Position numbers and translations under genes: made by a program. From Deinococcus detaillensis (GTDB taxonomy: Bacteria > Deinococcota > Deinococci > Deinococcales > Deinococcaceae): a stretch of 64,000 nt of DNA. The first letter of the stretch is position 1, and every line of letters begins with the position of its first letter. The notes beneath the pieces are model-generated. The model did not search any database. It worked only from the letters and a program-made list of their open reading frames with translations, and was not told the origin of the DNA. The stretch spans positions 186,001 through 250,000 of the forward strand of contig NZ_VKDB01000001.1 of NCBI RefSeq assembly GCF_007280555.1. Reading direction: 5' to 3'. Below are positions 39,507 to 47,940 of this stretch, piece by piece.

Positions 39507-40979
39507 TTATCCCCACAGCTCCAAGGCCGCCCGCGCTTCCTCGACTTCGTTCCAAGGAACTGTTTCGTTTAAGCGTTCCAGCGTTTCTTCTGGTCCCTTT
39601 CCGGCCAGCAGCACCGTGTCGCCGGGGCCAGCCAAGCGCACCGCATGACTGATGGCCTGCCTGCGGTCTGGCACCAAGCAGTAATTGCTGCGCCCCGCTG
39701 CTTGAGCGCCCTCCGCCATGGCACTGAGGATGTCTGAGAGGGGGGTGTCGCGGCAATCCTCTTCAGTGAAAATTACCTCGTCGGCCATTCGAGCAGCGAC
39801 CTCGCCCAGCGGCCCGCGCTTGCTGGGATCGCGGGGGCCGCCCGCTGAGCCGATCACCACGATCAGTTGCCCGCTAGTGGTGGCCCGCAAGGTGCCCAGC
39901 GCTTTTTCCAAACTCGGCGGCGTGTGGGCAAAGTCGACGATGACTCTCGGCCCTAAGAGACTGGGCACGGACGTTTGGCGCGTCACCCGTTCCATCCGGC
40001 CCGGCACGCCCGCGAAGCTGGCCAGACCCGCCGCTAACTGTTCGGCAGTGGCTCCCAAGTGGTGCGCCGCCGCCATGCCTGCCAGCGCGTTGCTGACGTT
40101 GAAGCGGCCAATCATTGGCAAGAAAGCGTCGAAGGTTCCAGCAGGAGAAACGACTTTGAAGGCGAGGCCGCCGGACTGCTCTTCAACGTGCTGAGCTTGC
40201 CAGTCGGCTTCGTTGCCCTCGGCGCTGTAAGTGACATGCTGGCCCAACTTGAGGCGCTCCGTCCACGGATCATCGGCGTTCAGCACAGCGAAGGGCGAGC
40301 GCTCGATCAGTTTGCGTTTCTCGGCGAAATACTGCTCTAGGTTGCCGTGAAAGTCCAGATGCTCGCTGCTGAGGTGCGTCCAGATCGCCACGTCCCATTC
40401 CACTGCCCGCACCCGTTCTAAGGCGAGGGCGTGGCTGCTGGCTTCCAAAACGACCGCTTGTCCGCCGCTGTCTGCGAGTTGGCGCAGGGTGGCCTGCACC
40501 TGCGGCGCTTCGGGGGTGGTGAAATGCGCTGGGAAGTGCTGCAACATGCCGTCGCTGAGCTGATAGCCCACCGTGCTGAGCAGGCCGGTGTCCAGGCCCG
40601 CCGAGCGCAGCAGATGGGCAGTCAGCCAACTGGTGGTGGTTTTGCCGTCGGTGCCGGTGACGCCCACTACCTTGAGGCGGCGGCTGGGCTGTCCCTCCAG
40701 TACGGCGGCGAAATCGGCCAGCGCGGCGCGGGCACTGGGAACCTGAACGTAAGGCAGCGGGCAAGCTTCGGCCAGCGGCCAGCCCTCACCCGCTATTGCC
40801 GCCGCGCCGCGCTCTGCGGCCTGGGCCGCGAACTGGTGGCCGTCCACCTTCGCGCCGCGAATCGCCACAAATACGTCGCCGGGACTGACCCAGGCGGCGT
40901 TGTGGGTCACGCCGAGAATTTCAGGGTTGGCAGCGGGAGCGGCTAACTGAAGGGCGGCGCAGAGATCGGCGAGGCGCAT
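39507..40979 (-). CDS. murE: UDP-N-acetylmuramoyl-tripeptide synthetase (MurE)
   Basis: A 490-residue Mur ligase that adds the third amino acid to UDP-MurNAc-L-Ala-D-Glu. The ATP-binding GVTGTDGKTTTSWL is at about 106-119, and the N-terminal UDP-binding part has VSPGDVFVAIRGAKVDGHQF. HFTTPEAPQVQATL and the C-terminal IGSAGGPRDPSKRGPLGEVAA follow. In the position of the DNPR motif used by diaminopimelate-adding enzymes it has TEEDCRDTP, so another diamino acid is likely. Deinococcus walls contain ornithine, which would fit. TATTCT lies 8 nt before the ATG. Confidence 0.9.
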   Translation of the reverse strand: MRLADLCAALQLAAPAANPEILGVTHNAAWVSPGDVFVAIRGAKVDGHQFAAQAAERGAAAIAGEGWPLAEACPLPYVQVPSARAALADFAAVLEGQPSRRLKVVGVTGTDGKTTTSWLTAHLLRSAGLDTGLLSTVGYQLSDGMLQHFPAHFTTPEAPQVQATLRQLADSGGQAVVLEASSHALALERVRAVEWDVAIWTHLSSEHLDFHGNLEQYFAEKRKLIERSPFAVLNADDPWTERLKLGQHVTYSAEGNEADWQAQHVEEQSGGLAFKVVSPAGTFDAFLPMIGRFNVSNALAGMAAAHHLGATAEQLAAGLASFAGVPGRMERVTRQTSVPSLLGPRVIVDFAHTPPSLEKALGTLRATTSGQLIVVIGSAGGPRDPSKRGPLGEVAARMADEVIFTEEDCRDTPLSDILSAMAEGAQAAGRSNYCLVPDRRQAISHAVRLAGPGDTVLLAGKGPEETLERLNETVPWNEVEEARAALELWG

Positions 40980-41073
40980 AGAACTTCAGAATACTGCCAA
41001 TCGCGGGCTGAAGGTGAACTGGAGTGGCGTCCTTCCTGCAAGGCCCGGAAACGGATTCAACAGACAAGGCGGT

Positions 41074-41238
41074 TTAGCGGCGGCGAACGCGCAGGTAGAT
41101 GGCCAGCCCGGAGAAAACATAGACGACGCTTATCGCCAGCCAGAAGACTTCCCGGCCCCGGATGTATATCGCCACCGACGCCAGACCCGCAACCAGAAAA
41201 CAAACCAGCAACAGCAGCGCCCGGTTAGATTTGTCCAT
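41074..41238 (-). CDS. Small two-helix membrane protein, 54 residues
   Basis: An ATG at 41238 opens a 54-codon frame: polar MDKSNR, a helix (ALLLLVCFLVAGLASVAIYI), a short charged turn (RGRE), a second helix (VFWLAISVVYVFSGLAIYL) and a basic end (RVRRR). TAGACT (41244-41249) lies 5 nt before the ATG, so it carries the local leaderless promoter. No family recognised. Confidence 0.6.
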   Translation of the reverse strand: MDKSNRALLLLVCFLVAGLASVAIYIRGREVFWLAISVVYVFSGLAIYLRVRRR

Positions 41239-41256
41239 GAGTCAGTCTACAACCGC

Positions 41257-41880
41257 TCAGCGCAGCAGCGGCAGGCCGTAGCCCCGCGCTTCTATTTGCT
41301 GACAGATCCAACTGAACGCCGAGGAATCGTGGACAAAATCAAAATCGTCGCCCGGCACCCGGATGACCGGACTGTAGTCGTATTCGTCGGCCCAGCGGTC
41401 ATACAGGGTGCCGAGGCGGGCCAGATACTCGTCGGGAATGCTCTGCTCGTAGTCGCGCCCGCGCACGGCGATGCGGCTCCTTAGGGTCGGCAGCGAGGCA
41501 TCGAGGTGAATCAGCAGATCTGGCACCCGCAGGGCCGGTAAAATCCCCTGATACAGGCCCAAATAGGTCTGCCAATCGCGCTCCTCCATCTGGCCGCCCT
41601 CGTAGAGGTTGCGGGCAAACACCCCGGCGTCTTCAAACACCGTGCGGTCTTGAATGACGTACACCGCGCCGTTAACCAAGGTGAGATGCTGCTCTAATCT
41701 CTTGCTCAGAAAGTAGACCTGCGAGTGAAACGAGTAGCGCCGCATGTCCCGGTAAAAGTCTTCCAAATACGGGTTTTCGGCGTAGGGCTCGTAGACTGGG
41801 CGCAGGCTGTAGCGCTCCGAGAGCAGACGGGTCAGGCTGCTCTTGCCGCTGCCGATGTTGCCGCTGACCGCTAAATACAT
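41257..41880 (-). CDS. Deoxynucleoside kinase (second of a pair)
   Basis: A 207-residue kinase of the dCK/dGK family. The P-loop SGNIGSGKSSLT is at 6-17, then YEPYAENPYLEDFYRD, FLSKRLEQHL, VIQDRTVFEDAGVFARNLYEGG with the DRS-like base-recognition residues, and a lid (RIAVRGRDYEQSIP). It phosphorylates deoxynucleosides (purine type, by family analogy) for nucleotide salvage. Its start lies 13 nt after the stop of the paralogue at 41894, and the two probably work as a dAdo/dGuo kinase pair. Confidence 0.88.
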   Translation of the reverse strand: MYLAVSGNIGSGKSSLTRLLSERYSLRPVYEPYAENPYLEDFYRDMRRYSFHSQVYFLSKRLEQHLTLVNGAVYVIQDRTVFEDAGVFARNLYEGGQMEERDWQTYLGLYQGILPALRVPDLLIHLDASLPTLRSRIAVRGRDYEQSIPDEYLARLGTLYDRWADEYDYSPVIRVPGDDFDFVHDSSAFSWICQQIEARGYGLPLLR

Positions 41881-41893
41881 ACAAAGACCGCTC

Positions 41894-42520
41894 TCACCGT
41901 GCCGCCTTTTCAGCCCACTCAGGATTCAGGCTCAGCGCCGCGTCAATGCGCTCCAGTAAGTCGCGTTCGTGGTCGGGGTTGGTCACGAAGTCCAGCTCAT
42001 CGGCGCTGACCCTCAGCACCTGACCCGGATAGCTGCGGAAGTATTCGTCATAGCGGCGGGTCAGCTCGGCCAAATACGCCTGCGGCATGGAGTCTTCAAA
42101 GGAGCGCTGCCGAATGGCGATGCGGCGCAGCAGTTCCTCCGGCTCGGCCCGCAAATATACCACCAGATCCGGCACCGGGAGTCGGGGGCTAAGGTGGCCG
42201 TACAAATCCTGATACAGCTCGAACTCGGCGTCTTTGAGGTTCATGGCCGCGAAGATAAAGTCTTTGTCGAACAGGTAATCGCCCACCACATTTTGCTGAA
42301 ACAGCCCCGCCTGACTCAGCGCCGAGAGCTGTTTGAACCGGAACAGCAAAAAGAAGACCTGCACCTGAAAGGCGTAGCTTTCCGGCGAAGCATAAAAGGC
42401 GGCCAGAAAGGGGTTTTCTTCGACCACTTCGAGGTGGAGCTCCGCGCCGTAGCGCTGGGCGAGGCGGGTGGCCAGACTGGTTTTTCCCACGCCGATAGGG
42501 CCTTCGACAACCACGTACAT
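41894..42520 (-). CDS. Deoxynucleoside kinase (first of a pair)
   Basis: A 208-residue deoxynucleoside kinase. The P-loop EGPIGVGKTSLATRL is at 6-20, then VVEENPFLAAFYASPESYAFQVQVFFLLFR, GDYLFDKDFIFAAMNL and the lid RIAIRQRSFEDSMP. The open frame continues far upstream, but the ATG at 42520 with TATGGT 7 nt before it (42528-42533) gives the normal N-terminus. Together with the next gene it likely supplies dATP, dGTP or dCTP precursors, useful during DNA repair. Base specificity is not readable by eye. Confidence 0.88.
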   Translation of the reverse strand: MYVVVEGPIGVGKTSLATRLAQRYGAELHLEVVEENPFLAAFYASPESYAFQVQVFFLLFRFKQLSALSQAGLFQQNVVGDYLFDKDFIFAAMNLKDAEFELYQDLYGHLSPRLPVPDLVVYLRAEPEELLRRIAIRQRSFEDSMPQAYLAELTRRYDEYFRSYPGQVLRVSADELDFVTNPDHERDLLERIDAALSLNPEWAEKAAR

Positions 42521-42561
42521 GCTCCCAACCATAGCGCCTTGAAGGTCAGACCGGGCTGCGT

Positions 42562-42591
42562 TTGCCTTGCCAAGCCGCGCTCTGCTACACT
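42562..42591 (+). promoter_or_regulatory. Promoter of rpsO
   Basis: TTGCCT (42562-42567), an 18-nt spacer and TACACT (42586-42591) form a plausible promoter. The resulting leader of about 80 nt could hold the structured element that S15 uses for autoregulation in other bacteria, but I cannot identify it with certainty. Confidence 0.5.
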
Positions 42592-42680
42592 GACCTTTGC
42601 CGCCGTGACGGGAGGAGCCAATGTTCCAGCATGGCCCTTGACTGAACTGGACCGGACACCAAACAGAAGAAGGTACACTT

Positions 42681-42962
42681 ATGGACGCCGCACACCGCAA
42701 AGAGATCATGAACGCCTACGGCAAAGACGCGCAGGACACCGGCAGCACCAGCGTGCAAGTCGCGCTGCTGTCTGACCGGATCAGCAACCTGAGCAAGCAC
42801 CTCGCCACCAACAAAAAAGACAAAGCCGGTCAGCGTGGCCTGCAACTGATGAACGGCCAGCGCCGCCGCCTGCTCAAGTACTTGGAAGGTCAGGATTACG
42901 ACGCTTACATCGCCCTGACCAACAAACTCAGCATTCGCCGGGGCCAGCGCGTCGTTCGCTAA
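42681..42962 (+). CDS. rpsO: 30S ribosomal protein uS15
   Basis: A 93-residue uS15: [23 protein letters not shown] in the N-terminal half, then [25 protein letters not shown] and the end [17 protein letters not shown]15 binds the central domain of 16S rRNA early in 30S assembly. AGAAGG lies 7 nt before the ATG. A terminator follows directly, so the gene is transcribed alone. Confidence 0.97.
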   Translation: MDAAHRKEIMNAYGKDAQDTGSTSVQVALLSDRISNLSKHLATNKKDKAGQRGLQLMNGQRRRLLKYLEGQDYDAYIALTNKLSIRRGQRVVR

Positions 42963-42979
42963 GTCGGAAATGAAGAAGG

Positions 42980-43010
42980 CCGCCTGGGAGTAATCCTGGG
43001 CGGTTTTTTT
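42980..43010 (+). terminator. Intrinsic terminator of rpsO
   Basis: CCGCC (42980-42984) pairs with GGCGG (42999-43003) in an imperfect stem, followed by seven T (43004-43010). Confidence 0.8.
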
Positions 43011-43038
43011 ATTGAACCAGTGACCTGTGGGAACAGAG

Positions 43039-44022
43039 TTAGGGGATGCGGGTAATCGCCGCTCTGATCACCCGTCTATCCATACCAAAATCGATCTGCA
43101 TGTTGTCGTAACCGCCTGCGCCGTAGTTCCAACGAGGCAGCTTCAGAATCTGTTCCAGCGTGCCGAGCTCGTTGGGACTGCCGTAGAGCGCCAGCACCTG
43201 TTGCCTCGTTTGACCGAGCAGGGCCTTCTCAGCTTTATCCGGATCGCCTTCGCGGGGCGGGTGAGCAGGCGGGGCACTGAGGCTCAGGCTGCGGCGCAGA
43301 TCATCAGCGCTGGCGCACTGAACACCCAAATGGGTACAACGCTGGGGAGCCAGAGCCATCAGTTTGGCGCTTTGATCTTGCAGCGAGGAGTCAAGAACGG
43401 CAGAGAGTGCTTTGATCTCCTCTAAACCGCTGAACTGGACGAACAGGGACGAGGCGCTGACCCGCTCGTTGTGCACCATGTCGCCCTGCACCAGCCCACC
43501 CTGCGGCGAGAGACTGAGGCCCGACCCGGCAGCAAACCCCAGCGCCTGGACCCGCCAGACCCCGACCACCCGCGCCCGGCGGGCCTCCGCGTCGGCATGG
43601 TAACCCGCCGCGATCTCGCAGGGACCGTGCAGCCGTCCATTAGGCCACACCATGCGGCTCACGAATTCTCCGGCCAACGCCTGAGTTTCCTTGTCCTTTA
43701 CCAGCGCAAAGACCGCCCTAGTCGCCAAATTGCGCTTGGGCAGCAGCAACACAGTCTGACCGCCCGACAGGATGTAGGCCGCTGCCGTCTGGCTCTTAAC
43801 CGTCAGCGGCGTATTGAGCCAAGGTTGTGCCGCGACGGGCTGGCCCCTGATATCGGTCAGGGCAGGCTGGGTAAGGTAAACGGGCTTAGCATTCCCAGTT
43901 CCCTGGTTTGCGCCCGCCTGTGTGATGACCGTGCCTGTGAGCAGCACGTGGGAGCCGGTGGCGAAGGTGGGCGCGGCGGAACCACCAGTAAGGAGCGCTG
44001 TCAAGATCAACGGGGCAAACAT
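43039..44022 (-). CDS. Exported protein with a BamE/SmpA-like C-terminal domain
   Basis: A 327-residue protein with a cleavable signal (MFAPLILTALLTGGSAA). The long middle region has no family I recognise. The C-terminal 65 residues (ALLGQTRQQVLALYGSPNEL, then WNYGAGGYDNMQIDFGMDRR) have the pattern of the SmpA/OmlA (BamE) fold, a small alpha-beta domain used for protein contacts in the envelope. Two cysteines (RCTHLGVQC) may form a disulphide. It converges on rpsO and diverges from the nitrilase-fold gene. Function is unknown. Confidence 0.65.
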   Translation of the reverse strand: MFAPLILTALLTGGSAAPTFATGSHVLLTGTVITQAGANQGTGNAKPVYLTQPALTDIRGQPVAAQPWLNTPLTVKSQTAAAYILSGGQTVLLLPKRNLATRAVFALVKDKETQALAGEFVSRMVWPNGRLHGPCEIAAGYHADAEARRARVVGVWRVQALGFAAGSGLSLSPQGGLVQGDMVHNERVSASSLFVQFSGLEEIKALSAVLDSSLQDQSAKLMALAPQRCTHLGVQCASADDLRRSLSLSAPPAHPPREGDPDKAEKALLGQTRQQVLALYGSPNELGTLEQILKLPRWNYGAGGYDNMQIDFGMDRRVIRAAITRIP

Positions 44023-44096
44023 AGCTCAGTCTCGCGTTGAGAGCTGACGACGGGGTGACGCGCCCTTCATCAAGACAAGGGCGCTAAGCTCAGGGC

Positions 44097-45362
44097 ATGA
44101 CCCGCACCGTCCGCGCCGTCGCCGTGCAGCCAAAATGGCACGCCCACGACTTTCTAAATGCCGCCGCTTTCGAGCGCTGGATGAAGCAACAGCTCGAAAT
44201 GGCGCGGCCTCACTTGTCGGCAACCCACCCAAATCTGGTCGTCCTGACTGAACTTAACGGCTTGCCCTTGGTGCTGCGCGGCGGCGCGTTGGCAGCGGCC
44301 AGCGGTAAATTCGAGTGGGCGGCGGCCCTGCTTTTTGTTCATCACTTACCCCAGGCACTGCCGATTTTAGTGAAAGAGAAAGTCTCGCCGATTCGCGCCC
44401 TGCAACTGGCCCGCGCCAATGAAAACGCGGCGCTGTATCTCAAGACGTGCCAGAAGTTGGCCCGCGAATGCGGCGTGTATCTGGTGTCGGGCAGCACGCC
44501 GATGCCGCATTACCAGTTGTGCGGCACCCGGCTGAGGCGTGAAGGCAGAGCCCTCTACAACCAAACCCTGATCTTCGCTCCAGACGGCTCACTGATCGGG
44601 AGCGCCGATAAAGTTCACCTGACCCCCGACGAGCAAGCCGGCGGCGTGGACTTGACGCCGGGGAAGCTGGAAGACCTGCGGGTGTTTCCCACGCCGGTCG
44701 GTGATTTGGGTGTGGCGATTAGCCTAGACGCCTTCCGGGCCGATGTGATCGGCAAGCTGATGAACGGCGGCTGCACCGTGCTGCTGCAACCCGACGCCAA
44801 CGGCAGCCCTTGGACGGGCAAGGAGGGTATCTATCCGGCAGGCCAGCAGCCGCGTGACCAGCCGCTGGCTTGGCTGGAAAGCAGTTGGCAAGTCACGGAC
44901 GGCAATCAGATTCGCTACGCCGTCAACCCGATGGTGGTGGGCAATCTGCTGGACATGACCTTTGACGGCCAGAGCGCCATCACTGGGCCAGACGAAGGGG
45001 AGGTGACCGAAGGGGGCCTCAGCTACGTCATGACGCCGCCGCGCAGGGGTTTTCTGGCGCTGCTGCCCTGGGTTTCGGACGGCACGCCGCAGGAGCTTCG
45101 GGAAGTCGGCCAGCAGCTCGCCGCCGGTTCGGGCCACCCGCTCGAAAACGCTTACCTCAGCGGAGCCGTTCACGCTGATTTGCACCTTCCACCGTCCACC
45201 CTTGTGCCGCCGCCCGCCACGCCGCACGAGCGGGCGCTCACGGCTTTTTTGGAAGGGCAGGCCAGCTTGCCGCTCTCGCCGCTGCGCTGGGGCTGGGCCG
45301 CGCTGCTGACGCTGCTGGGAGCGTCTTGGTGGCTCATCAGGCGGCTTCAGCGGCGCAAGTAA
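44097..45362 (+). CDS. Nitrilase-fold protein lacking the catalytic cysteine
   Basis: A 421-residue member of the carbon-nitrogen hydrolase superfamily. The catalytic Glu (E52 in VVLTELNG) and Lys (K172 in SADKVHLTPDEQAGG) are present. The nucleophile position reads VAISLDAF (S209), where active enzymes have ICYD or ICWE, so Cys is replaced by Ser. A C-terminal membrane helix (WAALLTLLGASWWLI) and a basic tail anchor it to the membrane. It may be a non-catalytic or altered enzyme; lipoprotein N-acyltransferase has the same fold but a different layout. TAAGCT (44085-44090) lies 6 nt before the ATG. Confidence 0.75.
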   Translation: MTRTVRAVAVQPKWHAHDFLNAAAFERWMKQQLEMARPHLSATHPNLVVLTELNGLPLVLRGGALAAASGKFEWAAALLFVHHLPQALPILVKEKVSPIRALQLARANENAALYLKTCQKLARECGVYLVSGSTPMPHYQLCGTRLRREGRALYNQTLIFAPDGSLIGSADKVHLTPDEQAGGVDLTPGKLEDLRVFPTPVGDLGVAISLDAFRADVIGKLMNGGCTVLLQPDANGSPWTGKEGIYPAGQQPRDQPLAWLESSWQVTDGNQIRYAVNPMVVGNLLDMTFDGQSAITGPDEGEVTEGGLSYVMTPPRRGFLALLPWVSDGTPQELREVGQQLAAGSGHPLENAYLSGAVHADLHLPPSTLVPPPATPHERALTAFLEGQASLPLSPLRWGWAALLTLLGASWWLIRRLQRRK

Positions 45363-45409
45363 ACGCAGCGCCTCTGCGCCTTAAGCCATTTTGCTGAGCG
45401 CCCCTGATT

Positions 45410-45438
45410 TGACAAGGCTGAGACTGGCCCCTATACTC
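45410..45438 (+). promoter_or_regulatory. Promoter of the tRNA cluster
   Basis: TTGACA (45410-45415), a 17-nt spacer and TATACT (45433-45438) give a near-consensus sigma-70 promoter about 50 bp before the first tRNA. Confidence 0.8.
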
Positions 45439-45487
45439 CCTTACGCATCTGAGCAAGCCTTTTGAGATGCGCCCCGCCGCCGCGCGT

Positions 45488-45575
<88 letters not shown>

Positions 45576-45605
45576 CCGTAAGCAAGCCTCAGTGGAGTAA
45601 GCGCT

Positions 45606-45696
45606 GGAGAGATGGGTGAGTGGCTGAAACCCCAGTCCTGCTAAGACTGTATACCTCACAAGGGTATCGAGAGTTCGAATCTCTCTCTCTCCGCCA
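45606..45696 (+). tRNA. tRNA-Ser (anticodon GCU)
   Basis: Acceptor arms GGAGAGA and TCTCTCC pair perfectly. Anticodon loop CTGCTAA gives GCU. A long variable arm (TATACCTCACAAGGGTAT) is present, and CCA is encoded at 45694-45696. Confidence 0.95.
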
Positions 45697-45699
45697 TAG

Positions 45700-45782
<83 letters not shown>

Positions 45783-45783
<1 letters not shown>

Positions 45784-45805
45784 CCTCGTCCTAGACGGGG
45801 TTTTT
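45783..45805 (+). terminator. Terminator after tRNA-Arg (element copy)
   Basis: ACCTCGTC (45783-45790) pairs with GACGGGGT (45794-45801) around a CTA loop, followed by five T. A diverged copy follows the right attachment site. Confidence 0.75.
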
Positions 45806-45847
45806 CCGTTTCTCTCTTCTGTTGTCATGCACCTCGACGCGGCGATT

Positions 45848-45866
45848 GTCACTACCGTGTCACTAC
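45848..45866 (+). repeat. Left integrase arm-type site pair
   Basis: GTCACTAC occurs twice (45848-45855 and 45859-45866) with a 3-nt spacer, between attL and the integrase gene. The same arrangement is found at the right end, so these are probable arm-type binding sites. Confidence 0.65.
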
Positions 45867-45881
45867 TGGATCAAAATAAGC

Positions 45882-47099
45882 TTAGTTTGGCCCGCCTGCG
45901 GCTACTGGAAAGAGATCACTTAGATCAAATGCTGCCTCTTCGCGCTGTTCGTCATAGAGGTGTGTATAAACGCGCAGGGTGAAGGCGGGGTCAGTGTGGC
46001 CCAGTCGATCACTCACCACTTTAGGATTCATGCCGCGCCGGATCATCAGCGAAGCCGCCGTGTGGCGAAGATCATGGAAGCGGATGTTGGGCAGCTTGGC
46101 TTCCCCTGTCAATTTCTTGAATTGACGGGAGAAACTGTTCGGATTGGTCAGCCCGCCCAGCTCGGAAGCGAAGACCAAGCCCTGATCTTGCCAGGCTTCC
46201 GCCGCCGCTGAGCGCTCCCGCGCTTGCTGGGCCTGATGTTCTCGCAACTTGGAGAGGGTGCCGGGTGAGAGCACAACGGTGCGCCGCGAAGCCGCCGTTT
46301 TTGGGGTCTGGAGTTTGACCTGAATTGAAGAAACAGTCGGCTTCCCTGCCTGCTGTTTTCCGGTCACACCGTCGCCGTGAACCTCGACAAGGTTGTGTCT
46401 AACCATCAGTCGGGAGCGCCCGAAGTCAATATCTGTCCACTGCAAGCCCAGCACTTCACCGCGCCGCATCCCAGTCATCAGGGCCAGGTAAAAAGCCGCG
46501 TGTAGCCGGTGGGCCTGTGAAGCATCCAGAAAGGTCACTACTTGTTCGGGCGTCCATATCTGCATTTCTGGCCGCTCTGCTTTTGGGGGGTTAATTACGT
46601 CAGCCACGTTGCGCGGCAACATCTGCCAGCGCACTGCTTGACGAAGGGCCATACTCAGCACGCGCAGGCTGTAGCGTCGATTGGCCGCGCTTTTACCGGC
46701 TTTTTGCATCTTGGAGAGTAGCCGCTCAATATCCAAAGGTTTGAGCTTTGCCAGCTTCATCCGGCCAATGTGGGGCGTGATGGAAAGGCGCACCGTGTCC
46801 CGATAGCTCTGGACAGTATTCGGCTTCACGCCGTCGCTCTCTTTGTGTTCTACCCAACGGGCCATGAAGTCGGCCACCGTCAAGCCTTCAGTATTTGCCA
46901 CCATGCCGCTGTGCAGATCGGCTTGCAAGGCCCGCAGCTTGTCTTGCACTTCTGATTGGGTCTTCCCACTGATCCACCGCCGCTCCTGACTGCCGTTTTC
47001 GTGATGACCCACTGTGATAGCGCCACGCCAGCCGATTGTTTTTCCTGCCTTGTCTTTGCGCCTGCTCAGTGTGCCTTCACCATTAGCTCGTTTGGGCAT
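45882..47099 (-). CDS. int: Tyrosine recombinase integrase
   Basis: A 405-residue phage-type integrase. An N-terminal arm-binding domain (1-60, WRGAITVGHHENGSQERRW) and a SAM-like core-binding domain (70-165) precede the catalytic domain. The active-site residues are R212 (TGMRRGEVLGL), H342-x-x-R345 (FHDLRHTAAS), H368 (RLGHTD) and the nucleophile Y378 (RVYTHLY). It sits next to attL in tRNA-Arg, its likely target. It begins 3 nt after the repressor gene, so both are probably on one transcript. Confidence 0.95.
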   Translation of the reverse strand: MPKRANGEGTLSRRKDKAGKTIGWRGAITVGHHENGSQERRWISGKTQSEVQDKLRALQADLHSGMVANTEGLTVADFMARWVEHKESDGVKPNTVQSYRDTVRLSITPHIGRMKLAKLKPLDIERLLSKMQKAGKSAANRRYSLRVLSMALRQAVRWQMLPRNVADVINPPKAERPEMQIWTPEQVVTFLDASQAHRLHAAFYLALMTGMRRGEVLGLQWTDIDFGRSRLMVRHNLVEVHGDGVTGKQQAGKPTVSSIQVKLQTPKTAASRRTVVLSPGTLSKLREHQAQQARERSAAAEAWQDQGLVFASELGGLTNPNSFSRQFKKLTGEAKLPNIRFHDLRHTAASLMIRRGMNPKVVSDRLGHTDPAFTLRVYTHLYDEQREEAAFDLSDLFPVAAGGPN

Positions 47100-47102
47100 G
47101 TC

Positions 47103-47318
47103 TCAGCCTTCCCGTTTTGGCTGTGCCACCAGTTCCAAGCCCAGCGTGTCTAAGACCTTTTGCCAGTTTTCAGGAATGGCTCCACTCTGCCCAGTCAGGA
47201 GTCGGGTGACGTTTGGCCGCTGAATACTCGTTAGCTCAGCGAGCTTCTCGTGGGTAATAGCCTGCTGTTTCATGCGCTCCCTGACAGCTTGCCTCACTTG
47301 CTCATTCATCCCTTTCAC
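47103..47318 (-). CDS. XRE-type repressor of the element
   Basis: A protein of about 71 residues that is mostly a helix-turn-helix of the XRE/Cro type: RQAVRERMKQQAITHEKLAE, then LTSIQRPNVTRLLTGQSG, with a final short helix. Its gene faces the strong plus-strand promoter at 47330, and dyad operators lie between, the usual layout of a lysogeny switch. Possible starts are GTG 47336, GTG 47318 (AGGTG 5 nt before it) and ATG 47309; I prefer 47318. Confidence 0.75.
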   Translation of the reverse strand: MKGMNEQVRQAVRERMKQQAITHEKLAELTSIQRPNVTRLLTGQSGAIPENWQKVLDTLGLELVAQPKREG

Positions 47319-47359
47319 TGTATCACCTCTTGACACATAGTATCATAAACTGATACAAT
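47319..47359 (+). promoter_or_regulatory. Repressed divergent promoter with dyad operator
   Basis: TTGACA (47330-47335), an 18-nt spacer and TACAAT (47354-47359) form a near-consensus promoter. Within the spacer and -10 box lies the perfect dyad GTATCA-TAAAC-TGATAC (47340-47356). A third half-site, TGTATCA, is at 47319-47325 near the repressor start. Binding by the XRE protein would shut off the plus-strand genes and control its own. Confidence 0.8.
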
Positions 47360-47368
47360 TGCAAGCAG

Positions 47369-47408
47369 CAGTAAGGGCGCTCTCTTTCGACGGGAAGCGC
47401 CCTTACTG
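47369..47408 (+). repeat. Leader hairpin after the divergent promoter
   Basis: Perfect 12-bp arms CAGTAAGGGCGC (47369-47380) and GCGCCCTTACTG (47397-47408) with a 16-nt loop. It starts at or just after the expected transcription start and lacks a following T run, so it is not an ordinary terminator. It may stabilise the RNA or be a site for a regulator. Confidence 0.7.
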
Positions 47409-47441
47409 ACTCCCTTACAGCGCAAGACCGAAAGGAGCAAG

Positions 47442-47876
47442 ATGAACACTAACACCAAAGCCCTCAGCCGCACATGGGAAACCGTCACCACTTACACTGC
47501 CTGCGGCGAGAACTGGGGCAGCGTTACCCGCACCGTGACCCTCAGCCGTGAAGTGCTGGGCGGCCCCATCAGCGCCACCGTGAACGGTGAAGCGGTCAAC
47601 GTGGCCCGCGCTGATCGCCTGCTGAGGAACGCCGACACCATGACCCTGACCGCTGAAGTGCTGGCCACTGAGCCGGCCACCATCGGCAAGGCCCGCGCCG
47701 CCCGCTTGCACCGCCTCATGGGTCGCATCGGCCTGTGCGGCCCAGACCACTACGGCAATGCCCGCCGCGCTCTGGGCCGCGATGTGTTCAGCCTGGCCAG
47801 CCTCACTGAGCAGGAAGCCCGCCGGTTCTGGATACATCTCTGGCGCACCTTCCCCGCTATCCGGCACGCGGTCTAG
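47442..47876 (+). CDS. Unknown protein of the element's regulated operon
   Basis: A 144-residue soluble protein, first gene after the repressed promoter, with AAGGAG 5 nt before its ATG. The N-terminal half is likely beta-rich (TYTACGENWGSVTRTVTLSR) and the C-terminal half helical (RLMGRIGLCGPDHYGNARRA, LTEQEARRFWIHLWRTFPAI). I do not recognise it. Its position suggests an early function released when the element is induced. Confidence 0.7.
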   Translation: MNTNTKALSRTWETVTTYTACGENWGSVTRTVTLSREVLGGPISATVNGEAVNVARADRLLRNADTMTLTAEVLATEPATIGKARAARLHRLMGRIGLCGPDHYGNARRALGRDVFSLASLTEQEARRFWIHLWRTFPAIRHAV

Positions 47877-47940
47877 CTGCTGGGGGGCGTGAAGCTGCCG
47901 CCCCCACCTTCCCCTCTCTTGCACTCAAGGAGTCAATACC

